From positions 1-38,325 of the forward strand of contig JALJEE010002845.1 in NCBI GenBank assembly GCA_023231475.1: DNA of 38,325 bases, given 5' to 3'. Below the pieces are notes generated by a model. It worked only from the letters and a program-made list of their open reading frames with translations, searched no databases and was not told the origin of the DNA. This stretch comes from Seison nebaliae (taxonomy: Eukaryota; Rotifera; Pararotatoria; Seisonacea; Seisonidae). A program made the translations under genes and the position numbers. Positions 32,689-38,325 of the stretch are shown piece by piece (position 1 is the stretch's first letter; each line of letters begins with the position of its first letter).

Positions 32689-33783
32689 TCACTTCTCCTT
32701 TCCTTCATCTTCACGAAGCTTTTCGATCGCTTCTTCTAGTGTTTCTAATGGTTTCTAATCGATTAGAAATTATAAAAATTAAACTCAAAATTCAACTAAC
32801 TGGTCGATGAACATAAAGTCGTAATAATGTGAGACAAATATCGTTAATGTGTTCATCAGTTGCATCATACATATAATACCAAGCTGGATTATCGGGAAGA
32901 GGAACCTGTTGAAAAGAAATAAAGAAAAATTTTAATTTATATAATTCCAACTAATAAATCACGAGCAGATAAATGGATACAAGCACAAGCGATAATTTCT
33001 GGTGGGAATCTGGTATAAAGATCAGTTCTCAAACTGTCATTCATATAATTCCAAGAAGTTTGAACGAGTTTTCGATTTCCAACACATTCCAAATATTGTA
33101 GATACATTACTATGATCTGATTAATTGAAATTTTATAGAAAATAAAAGAATGAAACTTTATGTGGATGTTTCACATAAACACAAAATCCCAATACCTTTA
33201 ATAACATCCGTTCCATTTTAATAAGTTTCTGTTTCAATATAATATAATGCTCATCCAATTTTAATGGTTTGATTGGTCTTCACAAATTAATAATAAAAAA
33301 AATAGATAGAAACATGATAAAATTAACAAATTTTGTCGTATTTGATCCATATGAGTGAAGACATTAATCACATCTCGAATTCGACGAGAAGTCTCTTCTA
33401 TTTTTGCAGCTAAAGTTATCGCAGCCATCGCCATAAACTAAACGGAAATTTTAATATATTTTGATGACAAAAATCAAATAAATAACTTTACAATCAAATT
33501 GGAGAAAAGACTTTGCATAATAAAATCGATGAAATAAAACTTGTGCCGTTGCGGCAGCCGTCTGTGGCAATTTCAAGAGAATGGCAGCACTTTGAATTAA
33601 TTCACAACCAACAAGTCGCAGATCTAATTCAACTCCGAGTGGAACTCCATCTCTTTCTGATGGAGTCTCTTCAAATGTTTCTTTTGGAAGAATGACATGA
33701 TGAAGTGATAAAACAACTTTCGTTTCTGGTGGTGAATTCGAAGGAGAATTTGTTTCAGATGACATCGAATTCGATACTTCCAT
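32689..33783 (-). CDS. CycL: cyclin L (transcription/splicing cyclin)
   Basis: Six exons (33783-33487, 33437-33328, 33277-33157, 33116-32952, 32905-32801, 32754-32689) with introns of 40-50 bp give 287 residues. Cyclin-box landmarks: [90 protein letters not shown] and [12 protein letters not shown]. Cyclin L pairs with CDK11 (and CDK12/13) and acts in pre-mRNA splicing in nuclear speckles. Family members usually have 400-530 residues with an Arg/Ser-rich tail; this one ends about 20 residues after the second cyclin box with a [16 protein letters not shown] stretch and no RS tail. The ATG at 33783 is the first Met of the frame; a second Met lies six codons on. Confidence 0.93.
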
Positions 33784-34034
33784 AATTCGAAATATTTTCA
33801 AAAATTCACATTGTTTGAAGCCATTTTTTAAAATTTAAGAAATTTCCTTTTAATTATTGCTAGTGAAAAATTTTCATTTTTTTTTTCACATTTTTTTCGC
33901 GATTGACACAAAGTCCTTTTTATGAGATTATTTATGATTATTTTATTACATTTTTTTATTTGATTTATTTATGTTTTATGATTTGTAAATAAAATAGTGA
34001 GTCTGGTAGTGAAGTGAAATTTGTGAGTTTAACT
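33784..34034. other. upstream region of cyclin L
   Basis: A short T-rich gap between the cyclin L start and the small frame at 34035, with no gene seen. Confidence 0.5.
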
Positions 34035-34315
34035 GAAATTAATTGATCGGAGCGAAAATGGAAACATCAAAGAATTCACATATCAAACGACGAATGCAAA
34101 TGACTGCATGTGGAGAAGAAATGGAATTGATAAGTTTCTTCCTAATTACAAGAAAGATGGAATTGTTGACCGAACTGATGAGAATGGATGCATACGCTCA
34201 AATAATTGGAGCGGTAGTTAAATTTACACTTCCGATTAACTCAGATAAATTATATATGTCGTCGCTCTACTCTAATTATAATGAGGGGAAGTATTTAGAT
34301 GAAATTGTCATGTGA
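34035..34315 (+). CDS. possible small gene, unrecognised
   Basis: Two overlapping readings compete. One frame from about 34035 is open for about 60 codons, with Cys/Trp-rich, protein-like content (NDCMWRRNGIDKF, YKKDGIVDR); it could splice at G|GTAGTT (34213/34214) to an acceptor near 34244. The other is an ATG at 34058 giving 85 codons to a stop at 34313-34315. Neither matches a family I can name. The motif pattern of the first frame looks more like conserved protein. It lies between cyclin L and Awh, both clear genes. Confidence 0.3.
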
Positions 34316-34787
34316 AGATTTCATATACCTGAGATCTAATTTCAGATTCACTTGTTCATTCTCTGATTTCTGTGAATTGTTCTGTATCATTTTTGAATTG
34401 AATGAATATCGAGAAGACGATGAACATGAACAATTGTTGATGTTTATTTTGGTTAAAAAGATTTTGATAAAAAATAAAAGGAATTTGTTCTGAACAGCAA
34501 CAGAAAAGATGAGTAGAACAGACGACAATATTTGATTGGTGTTTAGTACGTGCAAATTTCCATAACAGTGAATCGTCTTTATTCTTTTGATAATTAGAAT
34601 CAATTGTCAAGTGCCTTTATGCTACTTCGTCTAATGAACATGTATTCATCTAATATCTCTGCATATGGATCAAGTGCTTGACGATATCTACAGCTAATTC
34701 GATTTCCACTCTTATCCGCTCATCATTCTCCACAATTCGCTCAACTTCTTTCAAACTTTTTCCTCCACTTTTCATTTTCGACTTTCG
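34316..34787. other. upstream region of Awh
   Basis: About 470 bases with no supported gene. It should hold the Awh promoter and 5' untranslated region. Confidence 0.45.
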
Positions 34788-35851
34788 ATGGAAACTTTAA
34801 TTAACGATACCAATCATGATTCACACGATCATATTCCAACGACATATATTAATCATCAATCTAACATCTTGACGGATATTATTGTCAAATCGCCCTCAAA
34901 TATTCTCACAAAAATTGAAAAGAAGAATTCAAATAATACGAATAATAAACAAATCTTCGAAAATGTCTGTTGTTCATGTAATCAAATAATAGAAAGTAAA
35001 GATATTCTCATTCTCAGTAACAAGACACGATGGCATCAAAATTGTTTGAAATGTTCAGTTTGTAATCAGATAATTGTTGAAGATTCGGATCAATCAACTA
35101 ATTCCTCATCGAAAAAATCGAAAACTTTCAATTTCTCACAAAAATGTTTTCTTGATAAGAATAATGAAATTCTTTGCAAAACTGATTATTATAAGTTGGA
35201 ATCTTTAAATAAAATCTCATTTTGAATAATTTCAATATTTTCTCTTCATAACAGATTATACGGTGTCCAATGTGCGAAATGTAATCGCGGTATCAGCTCC
35301 AGTGATTGGGTGCGAAAAGCAGAGAATCAAATTTTCCACTTAGCTTGTTTCTCTTGTCACATTTGTAAGAGACAATTATCTTCCGGTGAAGAATTTGCCA
35401 TCAGTCGAACGAAGAAAGGAGATCTCCTATGTAAATCTCATTATAATATACTCATTTATGGTGAAGATAAATCTGGTTAATTTAATTAATTTATTTTTCT
35501 CTAAAATTATTCTAATTCTTCTTTTCTAAATTTCTAGCGAAAGAATCTCGAAATTGTAAATCGAAACGAGTTCGTACAACTTTCACTGATGAACAGTTGC
35601 AGATTTTACAAGCCAATTTCGATTTGGATTCAAATCCAGATGGTCAAGATCTCGAACGAATTGCTCAACTCACTGGACTTTCCAAACGAGTCACTCAAGT
35701 TTGGTTCCAAAACTCGCGAGCTAGACAAAAGAAACATAAAGAAAAGTTTCAATATCATCTAGAAACATCACCTAATTCTTCAGGTCACACCAATAATAAC
35801 AACAACACTAATTGTATATTTTCTTCTTATTCTTCGAATGAATTTGGATAA
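34788..35851 (+). CDS. Awh: LIM-homeobox transcription factor, Arrowhead/LHX6-8 class
   Basis: Three exons (34788-35194, 35255-35475, 35538-35851; introns 60 and 62 bp) give 313 residues. LIM1 lies at about 61-133 (C-x2-C, H-x2-C, C-x2-C pattern), with a Ser/Lys-rich insertion of about 20 residues (98-117) that family members lack. LIM2 at about 141-200 has [12 protein letters not shown] and [19 protein letters not shown]. The homeodomain at about 219-278 has [39 protein letters not shown] and [16 protein letters not shown], nearly identical to Drosophila Awh. This class specifies imaginal and neural cell fates; the LIM domains bind LDB/Chip. A short Asn- and Ser-rich tail follows. Confidence 0.95.
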
Positions 35852-35990
35852 ATTTCTATTATTTTATTTTACACATCTAAAAAATTTCATATTTTTCTTA
35901 TTTAAATTTATAATTGAAACATTGGAAATATATGGAAAGAATTTATTTAAAAAATAAAATTATCATAAAATGGTTTTCAGAAATTTAAAA

Positions 35991-36807
35991 TTAATAATGT
36001 TCATTGAAACTATCTAGAGGAATGGAAACATTTGGAGTACTATCCATATTCACTTGTTCCACCGTATTTAAACAGAGACCGGTATTACCACAAACATTAC
36101 CGTCCTCAAATGTACTGTTCGATTCGAGAATAGTCAATAATTCCCCACAATCTTTCCGTACCAAAAAAGAACTATTATCACTTCGAGGTAATATGCCACA
36201 ATTTTCCAAAAAACCTTCATTTTTCTCTCGATATTTGGCAATACTAGATGTCATTTGTTTATCTTCTAAATTCATAGTCAAATCATAAATTGTTCCTTGG
36301 ATGATTTGAAGGAGAAGATTAAATTCTTTTGGTTTAATTTCTACATCATCTTTATATTGTATGTCTAATGCTCTCACCGGCGATCTTCTCACATTTATGT
36401 CAATATTGGGGAATTTCTCTTCAAGTTTAGGCAGTCTGAATTGTTTGAAATATAAAAAAATTTTCTCATCTGGAAATTCGATTGTTTCCTTCTTAATTGC
36501 TTCATATTCCTCTTCAAACAATCCAATCAATTCCTCGAGTGATTGAAACGTTATTTTTTGTTTCTTGTTAAAAAGTCCTCGAATAAATTTCGCTTTAATT
36601 AAAATATAATAATTTTGGAGAGAATAAATATGAGAACTTGGATGTTTCAATCTTGATTCCGTTTTATCTGATTCATTCTTACGATGAGCTATTATTTTTA
36701 TCTTATCAAAGGTCTCCTGATTAATGGAAGTGAATGAAAATAAAATGAAAGATGAAAACATCGATTAATTGATAGATTTGATGTATATCTATTCCATGGC
36801 TGACCAT
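35991..36807 (-). CDS. unrecognised two-exon gene
   Basis: Exon 1 (36807-36760, MVSHGIDIHQIYQLID) joins in phase 0 to exon 2 (36716-35991) across a 43-bp intron with a pyrimidine-rich end and ATCAG acceptor; the product is 257 residues. If the intron is ignored the frame still starts at an ATG (36761) and begins with a hydrophobic run, but that run is the intron's pyrimidine tract, so a secretion signal would be an artefact. The protein is mostly charged and helical (EELIGLFEEEYEAIKKE), then has a Cys- and Ser-rich acidic C-terminus. No family is recognised. It lies convergent to Awh. Confidence 0.6.
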
Positions 36808-36962
36808 AATTAGTAAATTAACAATTAACCAATTCAAGAAGTTTTATGATATTATTGAGATCTTAATAGTTTCATAATCACATTCTAATTTCATATTTTT
36901 TTATTGACGTCACATTTAGAATCTGTTTCAAGGATTCAAATTTATTGAGTTTATAGACAAAT

Positions 36963-37223
36963 TTATTTCAATACATAAATCGGAGAATAACGTTCGAATA
37001 AGAAGAATGTTTCGAAATGTTTAGTGAGTGGGAACATGTCAAAACTTTGAATATTCTTTATGAAGAATGGATCTCCGAAACATCTTTTCGATCTCTCTTG
37101 TAACAAGCTCTTAAAATTATGTTTCATTTGTTTAATATCACAAGAACATAATTTAATTAAAGAAACGTCAAGTGATATTGAATGAAAAGTGGAAAAGATT
37201 TTGACATTTCTCCTCTCCACCAA
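36963..37223 (-). pseudogene. TRMT2A: 3' end of a TRMT2A/TrmA-type tRNA uracil-5 methyltransferase
   Basis: The frame runs 86 codons to a stop at 36963; recognisable similarity starts at about 37170. It matches the C-terminus of the RNA m5U methyltransferase family: LIKLCSCDIKQMKHNF (position of the catalytic Cys in YISCN-type motifs, here C28), then SFDMFPLTKHFETFFLFER, where E71 sits at the catalytic Glu of the FP-x-T-x-H-x-E motif. The enzyme family methylates U54 of tRNA. No SAM-binding core or DPPR motif is seen upstream on this strand in the remaining 1.1 kb, which is repeats. It is either the last exon of a gene whose other exons lie beyond 38325 or a broken copy. Both catalytic residues of this part are kept. 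Confidence 0.6.
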
Positions 37224-37440
37224 AACACAATATGAATTAGAGAATAAAAAATTAAAAGAGGAATCATCAGAAATGAAGAAGAAAATGGAAGAAACAAAGG
37301 AGGAGTATGGGAAAAGAAGGAAAGAGAAATTTCTAATATGAGAAGTAAATGGGAATTTGAATATAATCGATTGACGAATAACAATAAATAATTGTTATAT
37401 TGTTTTAACTGGTAATCTCGACTACAGTGACATAAGAGTA
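37224..37440. other. purine-rich stretch, no supported gene
   Basis: On the plus strand this stretch reads as Lys/Glu-rich coiled coil (KKMEETKEE) in one frame and continues in another after a one-base shift, ending at 37391. It could be the eroded end of a coiled-coil gene, but simple A/G-rich sequence gives such frames by chance. Confidence 0.3.
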
Positions 37441-37445
37441 TTCTC

Positions 37446-37700
37446 GATGGTAACCGGACAGATGGTAACCCTATATAAAAATTTTATAGAGGACAGTTCT
37501 CAACCCAAAAATAGGACAGTTCTCAACCCTTCGTTCGTTCTTTCCGGACAGTTCTCAACTTTTTTTTTATTTTTCGGACATTTTTCAACCTTTTGAGAAA
37601 AAAAGGACAGTTCTCAACCTCAAAACATAATAGAAATTGAACTGGAAAAATAATAAGCATACATAAAAATCCTCAAGGGGACAGTTATTAACTCATGATT
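37446..37700 (+). repeat. array B: GGACAGTTCTCAACC words at about 30 bp spacing
   Basis: Clear words begin at 37491, 37514, 37546, 37576 and 37605 (steps 23, 32, 30, 29), with weaker copies near 37679 and 37706. The spacers are A- or T-rich and not conserved. The left edge has a related GGTAACCGGACAG followed by ATGGTAACC. The GGACA-TTC head is shared with arrays A and C. Confidence 0.85.
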
Positions 37701-37783
37701 CAAATGACAGTTCTTGATTTAGTTTTTCAATGGTTTTTAAATAATAGAAATGAACATGTCAGGCACTCATTATTTTGGTACGC

Positions 37784-38022
37784 GGTGATTTCGTCACCCT
37801 TAAATTTCGTCACCTTTTTTTTTCTTATTCGGACAATTCGTCGACTTTAAAACGGACAATTCGTCTCCTTGTTTTAATAAATTCGGTGATTTCGTCACCC
37901 TTTTTCTTCAAAATTAATCATTTCATTCCGTTTTTTTGGTCAATTCGGTGATTTCGTCACCTTTTTTCCTTAAAATTAATCATTTCATCTCGTTTTTTGT
38001 TGAATTCGGTGATTTCGTCACC
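37784..38022 (+). repeat. array C: GGTGATTTCGTCACC hairpin words
   Basis: The word GGTGATTTCGTCACC (five-base arms GGTGA/TCACC around TTTCG) occurs at 37784, 37885, 37947 and 38008. The last three copies lie in a 61-62 bp tandem unit that also contains AAAATTAATCATTTCAT and a CGTTTTTT stretch. Half-words (TTTCGTCACC at 37805, GGACAATTCGTC at 37831 and 37854) fill the 20-30 bp steps between. Array C passes gradually out of array B. Confidence 0.85.
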
Positions 38023-38096
38023 TTTTTTAAAAAATAAAGTTAATACTTTATCCAAAACCATTGAAAGCAAGAAACAAGTGACCGTTGATTTCTTCG

Positions 38097-38308
38097 GTCT
38101 GTCCATTAGTTTTTCAATTTCTTCGGACTATTTTTTATTAAGGAATAGACCGAATGAAAAATTTTTTTGTTATGGACTGTCCATTAGAACTATTTCTCGT
38201 ACAAAAATTTTTTGGTTTAAAGGACAGTCCATAAGAAAAAAATTTTCCATTCGGGCTATTCCTTAATAAAAAATAGTCCGAAGAAATTGAAAAACTAATG
38301 GACAGCCC
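38097..38308. repeat. foldback (long inverted repeat) element at the right edge
   Basis: The left arm (38097-38182, from GGTCTGTCCATTAG to TATGGACTGTCC) is matched by a near-perfect reverse complement (38222-38308, GGACAGTCCATAAG to CTAATGGACAGCCC). There are only a handful of mismatches over about 86 bp, and a loop of about 39 bp. Within each arm smaller GGACTATT/GGAATAG and TTCGG words recur. It holds no gene. It abuts array C and shares the GGACAGT/ACTGTCC word with the arrays, so the two may have a common origin. Confidence 0.85.
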
Positions 38309-38325
38309 ATTATACAATCGTTGAG

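Noticed and set aside
33784-33801. Cyclin L start at a TTG six codons upstream
   Set aside because: ATG at 33783 is available and in frame.
36717-36761. Signal peptide on the 35991-36807 protein
   Set aside because: The hydrophobic start is the pyrimidine tract of a likely 43-bp intron; the spliced N-terminus is hydrophilic.
37200-37391. Coiled-coil gene on the plus strand
   Set aside because: It needs a frame shift, lacks a start or acceptor and comes from simple A/G-rich sequence; it overlaps the better-supported TRMT2A-like end on the other strand.
37446-38022. CRISPR-like array (regular words with varied spacers)
   Set aside because: The sequence is clearly eukaryotic, words are only about 15 bp and spacers are low-complexity T/A runs, with steps from 20 to 32 bp. 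No cas genes are present.
1-38325. tRNA, rRNA or spliceosomal RNA genes
   Set aside because: I looked for tRNA arm patterns and conserved RNA boxes by eye and saw none convincing; a covariance-model scan would decide.

Overview
This window is eukaryotic (animal) nuclear DNA. It is AT-rich, and its protein genes are cut by very short introns (mostly 39-62 bp) whose GT/AG ends I could place by joining conserved protein families. Bilaterian genes are present: an Arrowhead-type LIM-homeobox gene, Su(z)12, a CIP4/Toca-1 F-BAR gene, cyclin L, eIF3e, UBL5/Hub1, an SLC6 transporter and a DUF229 protein. Short introns, long Asn runs in proteins and tight packing fit a small-genome arthropod such as an acariform mite. 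That placement is inference; the sequence does not prove it.

Layout. Positions 1 to about 4000 form a block whose composition and content differ from the rest. It holds two diverged copies of an unnamed protein (908-1804 minus, 3340-3990 plus). One copy has a recognisable chromodomain joined to a possible cysteine-protease-like domain, and I treat the block as a candidate virus-like or mobile fossil. Then come a foldback element (about 4796-5014), UBL5 (5127-5523 plus) and an SLC6 transporter (6041-8595 minus). A 4.8 kb gene-poor stretch follows, then CIP4 (13358-15321 plus, nine exons) and a second 4.4 kb gene-poor stretch with a roughly 30-bp-period repeat array. Next are a DUF229 ectoprotein (19693-22188 minus), a small two-Ig membrane protein (22634-23368 plus), an orphan class A GPCR (23808-25502 plus) and a coiled-coil protein (25614-26654 plus). 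eIF3e (26865-28338 minus) lies head to head with a short Su(z)12/VEFS gene (28432-29295 plus), followed closely by a ten-exon cytosolic ENGase (29400-31341 plus). An orphan seven-helix protein (31647-32651 minus) starts 37 nt after the stop of cyclin L (32689-33783 minus). Awh (34788-35851 plus) and an unrecognised two-exon gene (35991-36807 minus) come next. Then there is the 3' end of a TRMT2A-like tRNA methyltransferase (36963-37223 minus) with no upstream part in view. The window ends in repeat arrays (37440-38060) and a large foldback (38097-38308).

The genes do not form one pathway. Several are housekeeping: translation initiation (eIF3e), splicing (Hub1, cyclin L), tRNA modification, free N-glycan release (ENGase) and Polycomb chromatin (Su(z)12). 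Others are membrane or signalling proteins. The most unusual material is the chromodomain/protease-like pair, the families of ~30-bp-period 'word' arrays that share a GGACA-TTC head, and several structurally reduced or altered host genes (VEFS-only Su(z)12, cyclin L without its RS tail, a GPCR with a ~120-residue second intracellular loop).
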